The translations under genes were made by a program, and so were the position numbers. A stretch of DNA of 39,809 nucleotides from an uncultured Eubacteriales bacterium (GTDB taxonomy: Bacteria; Bacillota; Clostridia; Lachnospirales; Lachnospiraceae), in the NCBI GenBank assembly GCA_900320615.1, contig ONSX01000006.1, positions 1 through 39,809 of the forward strand. The letters are read 5' to 3'. Shown here piece by piece: positions 24,440 through 33,838 of the stretch; the first letter of the stretch is position 1; every line of letters begins with the position of its first letter. The notes beneath the pieces were generated by a model. The model saw nothing but the letters and a program-made list of their open reading frames with translations, was not told the origin of the DNA and did no database searches.

Positions 24440-26794
24440 TTACTGAACTTCCACTTCGCTTGCGTCTCCGCCGATCAGCTGAAACTTCGGGTTCACGGCA
24501 TTGCCATCGAGATGGACCAGCAGCTTTCCATCTTTGCAGGTCGCGGAGACCATAAGACTGGTGTGACCCTGCAGATCCGGAACATAGATCTTTTCAGATG
24601 CGCCGTTCTTGAAATCCACAAGGAGGAAAGTCGTATTCTTTGTGTAGTCATAATCCGGCCGTTCATTTTCTGAGCCGATCGCAAGGATTGTATTCTCCCG
24701 GACAAGGAGCGGCATCGTCATATAGTCGAACGTCTCGCTATACCAACGACCGCCCCCATACTGCTTCCCGGTCAGCAGATTGTACCATCGTCCCTCCGGC
24801 AGATAATACTCAACCTCGCCGCTTGCCTTGAAAATCGGCGCAACGAGAAGGGAGTCGCCGAGCATATACTGTCTGTCAAGATATGCGCACGTCGGATCAC
24901 ACGGAAATTCCACGAACATCGGGCGCATCATCGGTATGCCTTGTTCATGCGCTTCTGCTGCCTTGCTGTAGAGATACGGCATGAGTGAGCATTTCAGCTT
25001 CACGAACTTCCTCAGAACATCGCATGCTTCCTCATCAAAGAGCCACGGGACGCGATAGGATGAGGAACCGTGCAGACGGCTGTGCGAGCTGAGAAGTCCG
25101 AACTGGCACCATCTCTTGTAAATATCTGCGGGTGCGGTGCTCTCAAAGCCGCTGATGTCATGGCTCCAGAATCCAAAGCCCGCGCAGGAAAGCGACAATC
25201 CCGCCCGGAGCGTCTCTGCCATTGACGGATACGTTGCAGTTGAATCGCCACCCCAGTGTACCGGGTACTGCTGGCCGCCAACTGTCGCGGATCGGGCAAA
25301 CAGAGCTGCCTCGCCTTTTCCTCTTTCCTTCTCAAGCAGCTTGAAAACTGCCCGATTGTAAAGAAGCGTGTAAGTATTGTGCATTTTCAGCGGATCGGAG
25401 CCATCATACCAGGCAATATTCTTCACCGGAATTCGTTCACCAAAATCAGTCTTGAAGCAGTCGACCCCCATGTCAAGGAGCATTTTCAACTTACTCTGAT
25501 ACCAGGCCTCAGCATCAGGATTCGTAAAATCAACGATGCCCATACCCGGCTGCCAGAGATCTGTCTGCCACACAGAGCCATCCGTCTTCTTCAGGAGATA
25601 CCCATGCTCCATGCCCTCCCGGAACAGCGGTGACTTCTGACCGATATACGGATTAATCCAGACGCAGATATGCAGGCCGCGGTCATGATAGCGTTTCAGC
25701 ATGCCCTCCGGGTCCGGAAATGTCTTCGGATCCCATTTGAAGTTACACCACTCATAGGCATCCATCCAGTAGCAATCAAAATGAAATACGTGAAGTGGAA
25801 TGTCGCGATCGGCCATGCCCTGAATGAAGCTGCTGGTCGTCGCCTCATCATAATTGGTCGTAAATGATGTTGTGAGCCACAGACCGAATGTCCATGCCGG
25901 CGGAAGCGCCGGCTTTCCGGTCAGCTCTGTATAGAGGCCGATCGTACCCTTCGGCGTATGTCCATTGATCACATAGTAGCCGAGGCTCTCTCCCTTTGCC
26001 GAGAACTGGATCTTCTCGACCTTCTCAGACGCAACCTCGAACTGCACATCGCCCTGGTTATCTACCAGCACGCCGTAGCCCTTACTGGTTATATAGAACG
26101 GGATATTTTTGTACGCAATATCACTTGCTGTACCGCCATCCTCATTCCACATGGAAATGACCTGTCCGTTCTTCACAAACGGCGTGAACCGCTCACCAAA
26201 ACCATAAATTGTCTCGTCGACATCGATGTCGAGAGCTTCGGCCATATAGGACGTGTTGTCCCTTGTATCGAGCATCCGTCCCGTCGTGCGCCAGCCGTTG
26301 CCTGTGAGCTCGCGGCCATAGCACTTACTCTCAGCAGCTTCTGCAGCTGACAGGCAGGCAGGCCGGACTTCATCTCTGGCGGCATCCGCGCTGCTACCTT
26401 TTTCCGTACTCTCAGTAGCGGCATCATAGAATCGGATGCCGAACCGTCCCGAAGCCTTACTGATGACTGCTCTTGTCGCGCCGCTCTGGAAAATGACAGC
26501 CTCTTCATTTTCTGCAATTTCAACCCGTGGATTCGTGTCACACACTTCCGCAAACGGACCATTTTCAATGGTTCCTGCAAAATGCATCAGTCCCACGCGG
26601 ATGATATTCTCCATCGGGCTCGTCAGAGTAATTGTAATCATCCCAATATTCAGCTTATCGCCGCGGCCTTCGATATGCTTCACGGGCGCATAGACCGTCA
26701 ATGTCTTCCCGTCGAAATGGTAATCCGCATATTCAGCGGCATACTGTGGGACGATGTAATCTCTCATCAGCCAGTATCCATTTGTAAATTTCAT
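24440..26794 (-). CDS. yicI: GH31 alpha-xylosidase, YicI type
   Basis: 784 residues from the ATG at 26792-26794 (MKFTNGYWLMRDYIVPQYAA), 7 nt after AAGGAG. The close match to Escherichia coli YicI (772 residues) is clear at the active site: nucleophile Asp450 in CFKTDFGERIPV, where the ERIP tail is a mark of alpha-xylosidases, and acid/base Asp517 in YPVHWGGDSTATYPSM. The segment LHVFHFDCYWMDAYEWCNFKWD is also characteristic. A variable Ala/Glu-rich stretch of about 35 residues (roughly residues 128-165) looks like a loop insertion. No signal peptide: intracellular. The enzyme removes alpha-D-xylose from oligosaccharides such as isoprimeverose and other xyloglucan fragments. It is the last gene of the YesMN-linked transport operon. 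Confidence 0.95.
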   Translation of the reverse strand: MKFTNGYWLMRDYIVPQYAAEYADYHFDGKTLTVYAPVKHIEGRGDKLNIGMITITLTSPMENIIRVGLMHFAGTIENGPFAEVCDTNPRVEIAENEEAVIFQSGATRAVISKASGRFGIRFYDAATESTEKGSSADAARDEVRPACLSAAEAAESKCYGRELTGNGWRTTGRMLDTRDNTSYMAEALDIDVDETIYGFGERFTPFVKNGQVISMWNEDGGTASDIAYKNIPFYITSKGYGVLVDNQGDVQFEVASEKVEKIQFSAKGESLGYYVINGHTPKGTIGLYTELTGKPALPPAWTFGLWLTTSFTTNYDEATTSSFIQGMADRDIPLHVFHFDCYWMDAYEWCNFKWDPKTFPDPEGMLKRYHDRGLHICVWINPYIGQKSPLFREGMEHGYLLKKTDGSVWQTDLWQPGMGIVDFTNPDAEAWYQSKLKMLLDMGVDCFKTDFGERIPVKNIAWYDGSDPLKMHNTYTLLYNRAVFKLLEKERGKGEAALFARSATVGGQQYPVHWGGDSTATYPSMAETLRAGLSLSCAGFGFWSHDISGFESTAPADIYKRWCQFGLLSSHSRLHGSSSYRVPWLFDEEACDVLRKFVKLKCSLMPYLYSKAAEAHEQGIPMMRPMFVEFPCDPTCAYLDRQYMLGDSLLVAPIFKASGEVEYYLPEGRWYNLLTGKQYGGGRWYSETFDYMTMPLLVRENTILAIGSENERPDYDYTKNTTFLLVDFKNGASEKIYVPDLQGHTSLMVSATCKDGKLLVHLDGNAVNPKFQLIGGDASEVEVQ

Positions 26795-26867
26795 GAGATG
26801 TCTCCTTTCAATCTGCTTTTGCGCATTGCCGTTGTCCACTTATCACGAATCTAACCGCTTTCTGCTA

Positions 26868-27512
26868 TTATATAGTTTCTTCTGGCATGTGTTTTTTCAG
26901 CACCGGATCAAGTATATAGGTACTTAAAAGAGAGGCTGCTCCAGGCAGAACCAGCAGGAACATCGGCTGAACATACCAGACCAGGATGAAACATCCTGCA
27001 ACTATTGCCAGAAGAAGGAACGTGATTGGAAGATAACGAACAACCATATACATGGCAATCTTGAAGAACCATCCAACCTCTCCTTCAAACCGTGAAAGTG
27101 CCGGAAAAATATAGCAGGCTGTCGCCACAACAAATGCAAACAAAAGGCTGTAAAAAATGGTAAAGCCTATGCTGAGATTGCCGCCCCACTTCTTACTGAC
27201 AATGCCTGTATTCAAAAGGAATACAAACATAGCAGCGCCAAGTATCAGCTCTATGAAGAAGCTCTGCTTGAAGTTGATCTGATAGGCATGCCAGAACGCC
27301 TGCGTAATCGTTTTTTCATCCCTCTTAATGGAATGTGATGTAGCATAGTATAATGCCGTAAAAGAGTTCCCAATAGTTATGACAGGCAGGCAGCCAATCA
27401 GAAAGTAAAGGCTCACAGCAATTATGTCAAAAGCCTTGCTGCACACATCATAAAACGTCCCATCATAACTAAAAAATTCCGCCGCTTTACTCTGTTTCGT
27501 ATTCCGACTCAT
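26868..27512 (-). CDS. YesL-type DUF624 membrane protein
   Basis: 214 residues, six predicted membrane segments. The opening FFSYDGTFYDVCSKAFDIIAVSLYFLIGCLPVITIG and the following SFTALYYATSHSIKRDE are the DUF624/YesL signature. Its biochemical role is unknown, but it is a constant companion of YesMN and sugar ABC genes in Firmicutes, which fits here: it lies between two GH31 genes in the operon, 24 bp after the upstream stop. An accessory role in transporter function is guilt by association only. Confidence 0.92.
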   Translation of the reverse strand: MSRNTKQSKAAEFFSYDGTFYDVCSKAFDIIAVSLYFLIGCLPVITIGNSFTALYYATSHSIKRDEKTITQAFWHAYQINFKQSFFIELILGAAMFVFLLNTGIVSKKWGGNLSIGFTIFYSLLFAFVVATACYIFPALSRFEGEVGWFFKIAMYMVVRYLPITFLLLAIVAGCFILVWYVQPMFLLVLPGAASLLSTYILDPVLKKHMPEETI

Positions 27513-27536
27513 TTCTGTCTCCCTGCCTTTCCTGAC

Positions 27537-29573
27537 TCAGAGTTCCAGTTTAAATCCGTCTCTTGTAAATAACGGAATTTCATCAAGCGGAGCATTCACT
27601 GTGGCCGTGCTTCCGCCCTGGTACTTTTCACCCGTCCATGCATTTACCCATTCGGAACCTTCCGGAAGGTAGACTTCCTTCGTCGTCTGTCCAGCTTCCA
27701 TCACAGGGGCTACCAGCACCTTCGGGCCAAACATGTATTCCGTTTCATTATTCCAGCAATTCTTATCACTGCTGAAGTCGTAAAACAATGGCCGCATAAC
27801 CGGAGTGCCTTTCTCGTGCGCCTCTTTCATGAGTTTCGTAATATACGGCTTCATACGATAGCGAAGCTTCAGATATTTCGTAAGAATCTTCAGAACATCC
27901 TCGCCATAGCTCCAGACCTCATTCGGAGCGCCCGAAACACAGGTTGCACCCCCTGTTGTTCCCTGCTGTGGTTGAGCCGGCCAGCGGTTCCCATGCATTC
28001 GCATAACCGGGCAGAACGTTCCATACTCAAACCAGCGGACAAGCAATTCATGGAATTTGGGATCATGAATATTAGCCCCGAAAAATCCACCGATATCCGT
28101 CGTCCACCAGGGAATTCCGGCGATTCCCATATTGAGACCGGCTGCAAATTGATTACGAAGACTTGCAAAGGAGGACTTGATGTCTCCGGACCAGACGAGG
28201 GCCCCATACCGCTGTGATCCTGCCCATGCGCATCGCAGCAGATTAATAATATTCTTCTGTCCTTCCGCCTTCATTCCATCGAAAAATGTCTTCGCATACA
28301 TAACCGGGTAAATATTTCCAACCTGAATATCCGGCCCCATTGCATATCGGTAATTATCATAATCATATACCGTGTACTCAGGTTCTGCCTCATCGAGCCA
28401 GAAAATGCGAACCCCTTTGTCATAATAGTTTGCTTTGCATTTTCTCCAGACATATTCTCTGGCTTCCGGATTCGTCGCATCATAATGCAGCGTATTGCCC
28501 TGATAATCCATGGAAATCTGGAATCCGTGATCGCAATGGATAAGAAGACCCTTCTGCCGCATTTCTTCATAGTTTTCACTTCTGAAGTCGACCATCGGCC
28601 ATACGGAAACCATCAACTCGATTCCCATTTCCTTAAGCTCCCTGATCATCGCATCCGGATCAGGCCAATACGTCGGATCAAATCGCCAGTCTCCCTGCAA
28701 CGGCCAATGGAAGAAATCGATCACAATCACAGAAATCGGAAGGCCTCGCCTCTTGTACTCCCGTGCCACGCTGAGCAGTTCTTCCTGCGTCTGGTAGCGA
28801 AGTTTACACTGCCAGTAACCCATAGCATAATCAGGCATCATCGGAACTTTTCCGGTCGCATCTGCATATGCCTCTTCAATCTCTGCCGGAGTATCTCCTG
28901 CCGTAATCCAATAATCGAGCTTTTTAGTGGATCTTGCCTCCCAGGTCGTGATATTTTTTCCAAAGTTCACTCTTCCGACAGCCGGATTGTTCCAGAGAAA
29001 GCCATATCCGAGACTGGACAATGCAAACGGAACAGATGCCTGCGAATTTCGATGCGCCAGCTCAAGGTCGGCTCCTTTCACATCAAGATATGGCTGCTGG
29101 TATTGTCCCATTCCGAATATTTTCTCATCCGGATTTGAAACAAATCGCATGACCAGCTGATAGTCGCCGCCTGTAATCGGCTTAAACTCTCTTGCCTCTA
29201 CATCAAGAGAACTGCACGTTGACGCATACATATCCTTTTTATTGCGGAGATATTCTTCAAGGAGAACTTCTCCCTTCTGATTATAGAACGTCAGCTTTCC
29301 GATGTTATTAATCACCGCTTTGATCTTTCCATTCGTGATAGAAGCTTCCAGATCTCCGATTTCTATCTTTGTATCTTCCGCTGTCTCCGGTTGCAAGAGA
29401 GCCCACGCCTCATCCGGCATATAATTCAGTTTTGTTGCACGTACGCGAAGAGCATTAGCGCCCCATGGCTCAACCAGCACTCGCTCTGCATCATAGCGAT
29501 ATGTCAATGCCTGTCCCTGAGTTCCAAAATATCCATACATTCTTCTTGATTCGATATTCATTAGATCAGCCAC
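27537..29573 (-). CDS. GH31 family alpha-glucosidase/alpha-xylosidase
   Basis: 678 residues. The start is probably the GTG at 29571-29573 (VADLMNIESRRMYGYFGTQG), because AGGAGG lies 7 nt upstream, while the ATG at 29603 has none. The GH31 nucleophile is Asp394 in VRIFWLDEAEPEY and the acid/base is Asp464 in LVWSGDIKSSF. A beta-sandwich N-domain precedes the barrel. The WLDEAEPE motif differs from the KTDFGERIP of the second GH31 enzyme in the operon, so the two should differ in specificity; this form is common among alpha-glucosidases and Bacteroides-type alpha-xylosidases. No signal peptide is present. It follows the permease gene by 26 bp. Confidence 0.93.
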   Translation of the reverse strand: MADLMNIESRRMYGYFGTQGQALTYRYDAERVLVEPWGANALRVRATKLNYMPDEAWALLQPETAEDTKIEIGDLEASITNGKIKAVINNIGKLTFYNQKGEVLLEEYLRNKKDMYASTCSSLDVEAREFKPITGGDYQLVMRFVSNPDEKIFGMGQYQQPYLDVKGADLELAHRNSQASVPFALSSLGYGFLWNNPAVGRVNFGKNITTWEARSTKKLDYWITAGDTPAEIEEAYADATGKVPMMPDYAMGYWQCKLRYQTQEELLSVAREYKRRGLPISVIVIDFFHWPLQGDWRFDPTYWPDPDAMIRELKEMGIELMVSVWPMVDFRSENYEEMRQKGLLIHCDHGFQISMDYQGNTLHYDATNPEAREYVWRKCKANYYDKGVRIFWLDEAEPEYTVYDYDNYRYAMGPDIQVGNIYPVMYAKTFFDGMKAEGQKNIINLLRCAWAGSQRYGALVWSGDIKSSFASLRNQFAAGLNMGIAGIPWWTTDIGGFFGANIHDPKFHELLVRWFEYGTFCPVMRMHGNRWPAQPQQGTTGGATCVSGAPNEVWSYGEDVLKILTKYLKLRYRMKPYITKLMKEAHEKGTPVMRPLFYDFSSDKNCWNNETEYMFGPKVLVAPVMEAGQTTKEVYLPEGSEWVNAWTGEKYQGGSTATVNAPLDEIPLFTRDGFKLEL

Positions 29574-29599
29574 GATATTTCCTCCTGTGCGATTTGAAA

Positions 29600-30478
29600 T
29601 CACTCCTTAACTGCGCCTGCTGTCATACCACCGACAATATATTTTTGCAGGAAAACAAACATAATGATAACTGGTATGACCAGAATAGAGCCGTATGCCA
29701 TAATACAGTTCCACTTGGTTCCGTATTTATTCTTGAATTTATAAATATTAGCGGTCAACGGTCTCATATTCTCTTTTACATTGAATGTCATTGAGAATAC
29801 CAGATCATTCCATCCATTCAGGAATGAGATCACAACGATTGTAATAATACCGGTCTTAACTGCCGGAACCATAACCGAGAAAAACGACCGGATCGCTGTG
29901 CATCCATCTACGCGGGCAGCTTCATCGAGAGAGACCGGAACACTCTTAAAATACGGACGGAGTGTAATAACCGCAAAGGGAATGGCTGCCGAGGCAATTG
30001 CGATTGGCGGGGCGAAATATGTACCAAGAAGATGCAGCTTATTAAAGATAAGGTACATTGGTGTCAGCATAAGAGAAGCCGGAAGCATCTGTGTCACAAG
30101 GAATGTCAGAAGAAATGCATTGCGGCCCTTCACTTTATAACGCCCCATTCCATAAGCCGCAGGCACACCGAGAATAATGGTAATGGCCATCGTGAGAAAA
30201 CCATTGATAAAGCTGTTCTTAAGAGAACTCAGAAATGCCTTATCCTGTAAATTCTGCAGCCACGGGCTGACACTGAACTGGTGTGGAAAATATGTAATTA
30301 TTTTACCGAAAGTTTCCTGATCCGACTTGAAGGACAGCTGAAGCATCCAATAAATGGGAAACAGGCCAATCACAGCGATCACAACTGCGAGAATGCCGTT
30401 TCGAAGATCTATTCGTCCTTCATGTGTATGAAACAGCCACTGTGACTTTGTCATCCCTTTTTCATTATATGTATCCAT
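29600..30478 (-). CDS. Sugar ABC transporter permease, MalG/AraQ type
   Basis: 292 residues with six membrane segments. The start (MDTYNEKGMTKSQWLFHTHE) shares one base with the stop of the upstream permease (TAATG). Family landmarks: LFPIYWMLQLSFK after the first helix, the EAA loop VSLDEAARVDGCTAIRSFFS, and the C-terminal YIVGGMTAGAVKE. It forms the channel with the permease at 30478-31383. No ATPase is encoded in the locus, so an MsmK/MsmX-type shared ATPase is expected elsewhere in the genome. Confidence 0.95.
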   Translation of the reverse strand: MDTYNEKGMTKSQWLFHTHEGRIDLRNGILAVVIAVIGLFPIYWMLQLSFKSDQETFGKIITYFPHQFSVSPWLQNLQDKAFLSSLKNSFINGFLTMAITIILGVPAAYGMGRYKVKGRNAFLLTFLVTQMLPASLMLTPMYLIFNKLHLLGTYFAPPIAIASAAIPFAVITLRPYFKSVPVSLDEAARVDGCTAIRSFFSVMVPAVKTGIITIVVISFLNGWNDLVFSMTFNVKENMRPLTANIYKFKNKYGTKWNCIMAYGSILVIPVIIMFVFLQKYIVGGMTAGAVKE

Positions 30479-31383
30479 TATTCTTCGTCCTCCTTCATCA
30501 GTAATCTGAGATAGAACAGGCCGACAATAAACAGGCAGATGAACAAGATAATTGCAACTGTTGATCCCTTCGAGAACTGGAACTGAGTAAATGACAACTC
30601 ATAAGAATAGGTTCCGAGGACATCCGTCGAATTTAACGGTCCACCTGATGTCATGATATACATCAGATCAAATGCTCTGAATGTATAGATAAAACCGAGC
30701 ATCAATGTCGCCGCAATTGAGGATTTCATAAGCGGTAACGTCATATATCGGAACTGTTGAAATTTTGTCGCTCCATCCAGGGCCGAGCTCTCATAAATTT
30801 CCGGAGAAATACCGGTTAAGCCGGAAATGAGAAGCAGCATATTAAACGGGATACCAACCCAGCAGTTCATGATGATAACTGCAATCAGTGCCGTATGCGT
30901 ATTGACAAGCCACTCTGGTCCTGCAATGCCAATCTTCGAAAGAAGATCGTTGACCAGACCTGTATTTGAAAAAATATTCTGGCCGAGAAGACCTGTAACC
31001 GACATAGGCATCATATAACCAATCAGCAGAAGGCCCCGAACCGGCCCGGCCAGCGTAAATTTCTTTGAGAAAAAGATAGCCAGTAAAAATCCGACAGAGA
31101 ACTGGAAAACAAGACACACAACCGTAAAAATAATTGTGTTCCGAAATATCAGCTGGAACTTCGGATCGGTCAGGATTTCGGCATAATTCTGAAATCCAAC
31201 GAATTTTGACGTGCCAAGTTTAAAGTTCTGGACGTTCAGATCCTTAAAGCTCAATACAAAGTTATAGACGATCGGATATCCGACAACGACCAGAAGATAA
31301 ATAAATGCCGGAAGTATAAATGCGTACCCTTCCCGGGTCTGTTTCTGTGAAACGCTTTTCATTTTCTTTGGTGTATTTCCCAT
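30478..31383 (-). CDS. Sugar ABC transporter permease, MalF/UgpA type
   Basis: 301 residues. After a basic cytoplasmic start (MGNTPKKMKSVSQKQTREGY) comes the first membrane helix AFILPAFIYLLVVVGYPIVYN. The EAA loop is present as EIYESSALDGATKFQQFRYM. Six membrane segments in total. Coupled to the downstream permease by a TAATG overlap. The upstream 77-bp gap to the binding-protein gene carries a terminator-like stem-loop that probably lowers permease expression relative to the binding protein. Confidence 0.95.
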   Translation of the reverse strand: MGNTPKKMKSVSQKQTREGYAFILPAFIYLLVVVGYPIVYNFVLSFKDLNVQNFKLGTSKFVGFQNYAEILTDPKFQLIFRNTIIFTVVCLVFQFSVGFLLAIFFSKKFTLAGPVRGLLLIGYMMPMSVTGLLGQNIFSNTGLVNDLLSKIGIAGPEWLVNTHTALIAVIIMNCWVGIPFNMLLLISGLTGISPEIYESSALDGATKFQQFRYMTLPLMKSSIAATLMLGFIYTFRAFDLMYIMTSGGPLNSTDVLGTYSYELSFTQFQFSKGSTVAIILFICLFIVGLFYLRLLMKEDEE

Positions 31384-31414
31384 AAAAATCCCCCTCGCAC
31401 TCTGAAGAAGAATA

Positions 31415-31454
31415 AAGAAAAAGGGGAAGGATTATATCCCGCCCCCTTTTTTCT
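31415..31454 (-). terminator. Terminator-like stem-loop between binding-protein and permease genes
   Basis: On the minus strand GAAAAAAGGGGGC pairs with CCCCTTTTTC after a loop of about 16 nt, ending in T-rich sequence. Placed directly after the binding-protein stop, it may act as a partial terminator and a 3'-end stabiliser, giving more binding protein than permease. Confidence 0.62.
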
Positions 31455-31460
31455 TTGAAT

Positions 31461-32828
31461 TCAGGATTCCGTAGATGATGTTGACGACTCAGCCGGAAGC
31501 GGATTTTCCTTAAGGATTGGATCTATAGTGCCAGCCGCTGTCTTCAGCGCATCCTTCGCTGTGTTGCCATTAACCATGACGCTCTGAGCCGCTGTGTAAA
31601 TAGCTTCAGAGATCGTCGGCCATTCTGCATGAGGGCCGCGAGCCATTGCGGAGTTCATTTCTTCCTGGAATACCTTGAATGCATCCTGCTCATAGCTGTA
31701 GTTCGGCGTCACATCACTTCTTGTTGGAAGCTTGCCTGCGCCTTCTGACCAGGATTTTTCTTCTTCCTTGCTGCAGAAATACTCAAGGAACTTAACTGCT
31801 GCTTCTTTATGCTTGGATCCTGCGCAGACGCCAAAGTTCTCGCCGCCGATAACAGAGGATGTTGTACCTTCATCACCCGTCGGAAGAAGAACGACCTGAT
31901 AATTAAACGCTCCATTCACATCATCAGCGATTGTCGGCAGCTGCCATGTTCCAAGCTCTTCAAAAGCAGCCTTACCGGATGTGAACTGGTTGTAAGCATC
32001 AGACTGGCCCCAGTTTACAACCTCTTTGGACATATAACCGTTCTTGACAAAATCGCCAAGCATCTGAAGACCTTCTGAGCATGTAGCAGAATCAATATCG
32101 GAAACAGAGCCCTTCTTTCCGTCTCTTGTTGCGCAGAGCCACGGAAGGAGCTGGAAGGTGCCCTCTTCATTGGAAACAGCGCTCATCGCAAAGCCATATG
32201 TACTTGTGCTGGCATCTGTTGTAGCAGCAACCATTTCCGCAAATTCCTTGGCAGACGTCGGCGTGTGATCATATCCCGCCTTCTTCAGAAGATCCATATT
32301 AACAGCAAGTGCCAGGCAATTGGAATTCTGAGGAAGTCCGTAAACCTTACCATCAGAATCCTTGCAGGATTCAAGCGGTCCTGCATAAAATTTATCCAAC
32401 TGTCCCCAGTCATTCAGCTCATCCGTGATATCCTCAAATACGCCAAGCTTGATATAAGAAGCCATATCCGGTGAATCTACCATTCCGATATCCGGAAGCT
32501 CGCCAGAAACCGCACCAACGGTGTACTGGTTCATCAGCTCTTCACGAGATACAAACGTAGCTGTGACATGAATATCCGGGTTCTCCTTATTAAATTCATT
32601 CACCAGCTGATCAATCATAGGGCCATCCGCGGCATCGAAGTAATGCCACAGTGACAGTTCCTCCACATCACCGTTAGCGGATGATCCAGACGTAGTTGCT
32701 GTTGATGTCGCTCCGGTCGTAACAACGTCAGATGAAGACGATGAGGACGTAGAAGAGCTGCTTCCGCAAGCGCCGAGAGTCAGTGCCATTGCTCCTGCAA
32801 GGATCACTGAAATAGCTTTCTTTTTCAT
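31461..32828 (-). CDS. Sugar-binding lipoprotein of ABC transporter (family 1 solute-binding protein)
   Basis: 455 residues. Lipoprotein signal: MKKKAISVILAGAMALTLGA followed by Cys21, then a long Ser/Thr-rich linker to about residue 55. The mature part starts with EELSLWHYFDAADGPMIDQL, a family 1 solute-binding pattern, and contains the hinge region GGENFGVCAGSKHKEAAVKF. AAAGGAG lies 9 nt before the ATG. It is expressed on the cell surface for glycan capture and precedes two permeases and two GH31 glycosidases. The YesN-type regulator gene upstream is its likely activator. Substrate unknown; an alpha-xylosyl or alpha-glucosyl oligosaccharide is inferred from the enzymes. Confidence 0.95.
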   Translation of the reverse strand: MKKKAISVILAGAMALTLGACGSSSSTSSSSSSDVVTTGATSTATTSGSSANGDVEELSLWHYFDAADGPMIDQLVNEFNKENPDIHVTATFVSREELMNQYTVGAVSGELPDIGMVDSPDMASYIKLGVFEDITDELNDWGQLDKFYAGPLESCKDSDGKVYGLPQNSNCLALAVNMDLLKKAGYDHTPTSAKEFAEMVAATTDASTSTYGFAMSAVSNEEGTFQLLPWLCATRDGKKGSVSDIDSATCSEGLQMLGDFVKNGYMSKEVVNWGQSDAYNQFTSGKAAFEELGTWQLPTIADDVNGAFNYQVVLLPTGDEGTTSSVIGGENFGVCAGSKHKEAAVKFLEYFCSKEEEKSWSEGAGKLPTRSDVTPNYSYEQDAFKVFQEEMNSAMARGPHAEWPTISEAIYTAAQSVMVNGNTAKDALKTAAGTIDPILKENPLPAESSTSSTES

Positions 32829-32873
32829 CTTGAAATTCTCCTTTCAAAGCTTCTTCTGCTTTCTTTTAGAACC

Positions 32874-32883
32874 GGTGCGCACC
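32874..32883. promoter_or_regulatory. GGTGCGCACC palindrome upstream of the binding-protein gene
   Basis: A perfect 10-bp palindrome 45 bp upstream of the lipoprotein start, in an otherwise A/T-rich 163-bp gap. It could be a regulator site or an RNA hairpin in the leader; no clear -35/-10 pair was found nearby. Confidence 0.35.
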
Positions 32884-32915
32884 TGTTCATCTGTTGGTTA
32901 AAGAATAGCAAAATT

Positions 32916-32952
32916 AAAAAAGCCCCGAAACTCAAAAACTTAAGATTCGGGG
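32916..32952 (-). terminator. Intrinsic terminator after the YesN-type response regulator
   Basis: On the minus strand CCCCGAA is followed by TTTCGGGGC and TTTTTT, a GC-rich stem with a loop of about 14 nt and a T-run. It ends the two-component unit and separates it from the binding-protein gene, so the transport operon needs its own promoter. Confidence 0.72.
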
Positions 32953-32998
32953 AAATGAATTAAGATAAAATTTTAAGATTCGGGAAATATTTTAAGAT
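32940..32998. repeat. Four TTAAGAT repeats around the response regulator stop
   Basis: TTAAGATTCGGGGAAAT (32940-32956) and TTAAGATTCGGGAAATA (32973-32989) are near copies; bare TTAAGAT also occurs at 32960-32966 and 32992-32998. The first copy supplies one arm of the terminator at 32916-32952, so the second could pair with the same partner arm. Confidence 0.6.
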
Positions 32999-33735
32999 CC
33001 GTCTTCTTCAAGAAAATCGTTGACAGACTCTCCTGTAATTTCACGAAATACCTTGCTAAAGTATTTGCCATCCGAGAAGCCCACTAAATACGGTATATCC
33101 TCAACCTGGTTTTCTCCGTTTTTCAAAAGGCACTTGGCAACTTCGATCCGATATGTCTGCACAAAATGAGCGAACTTTTCGCCAATTTCCTTCTTAAACA
33201 AAAAACTCAGATATTCCGGGCTGATGCCAAGTGACTCAGCAAGCTCCCGCTGAGATATTTTATCCATATAATGTTTTTCTATATAGTCAAGAACCTTTAA
33301 AATGACTGGGTGGGCATCCGGATATCTGGATCGGAGACTCTCGGTATGCCGCGTTTCATTGCCGCCATTCAACTTCCATTGCAGGTGCTCAAGTGTCTTC
33401 TGCAAATCTTCATATGAGACTGGTTTCAGGAGATACTCTGTTACGCCTAACGAAATCGCCTGTTTTGCATAATCAAATTCTGCATATGCACTGACAATAA
33501 CGAATTCACAATAAATTTCTTCCTTCCTGCAGAGCTGAATCATCTCCATTCCGCTGATAAAAGGCATTCGTATATCAGTAAAAACAACATCCGGCTTCAT
33601 GACCCGAATTAATTCAAGTGCTTTCCGTCCATCACCTGCTGTCCCTATAACTTGAAAATCTTGTCCGCACGTCTCGATCAAATCTTTAAGACCGATTCTG
33701 GCGCGCTGTTCATCCTCCGCGATGATAATCCTCAT
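32992..33735 (-). CDS. Response regulator with AraC-type DNA-binding domain, YesN type
   Basis: 247 residues. The receiver domain occupies residues 1-120: acidic pair in IIIAEDEQRARIG, phosphorylated Asp in VVFTDIRMPFISG (about residue 54), Ser/Thr in VIVSAYAEFDYA and Lys in YLLKPVSYEDL. The C-terminal part holds two AraC helix-turn-helix motifs: ISQRELAESLGISPEYLSFL and VEDIPYLVGFSDGKYFSKVF. The long linker typical of many YesN proteins (often about 500 residues in total) is missing, so this is a short form. It is encoded 103 bp after its kinase and would activate the transport operon downstream. Confidence 0.95.
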   Translation of the reverse strand: MRIIIAEDEQRARIGLKDLIETCGQDFQVIGTAGDGRKALELIRVMKPDVVFTDIRMPFISGMEMIQLCRKEEIYCEFVIVSAYAEFDYAKQAISLGVTEYLLKPVSYEDLQKTLEHLQWKLNGGNETRHTESLRSRYPDAHPVILKVLDYIEKHYMDKISQRELAESLGISPEYLSFLFKKEIGEKFAHFVQTYRIEVAKCLLKNGENQVEDIPYLVGFSDGKYFSKVFREITGESVNDFLEEDGS

Positions 33736-33838
33736 TCGTTGTGTCTGTCTCCATTGTGACTATGTCAGTAATTATCTTCTGCTGGAAAACTTACCCGGGC
33801 CAATCAAGTCTATTTTCCAGTCGCCCATCAACATTTGA

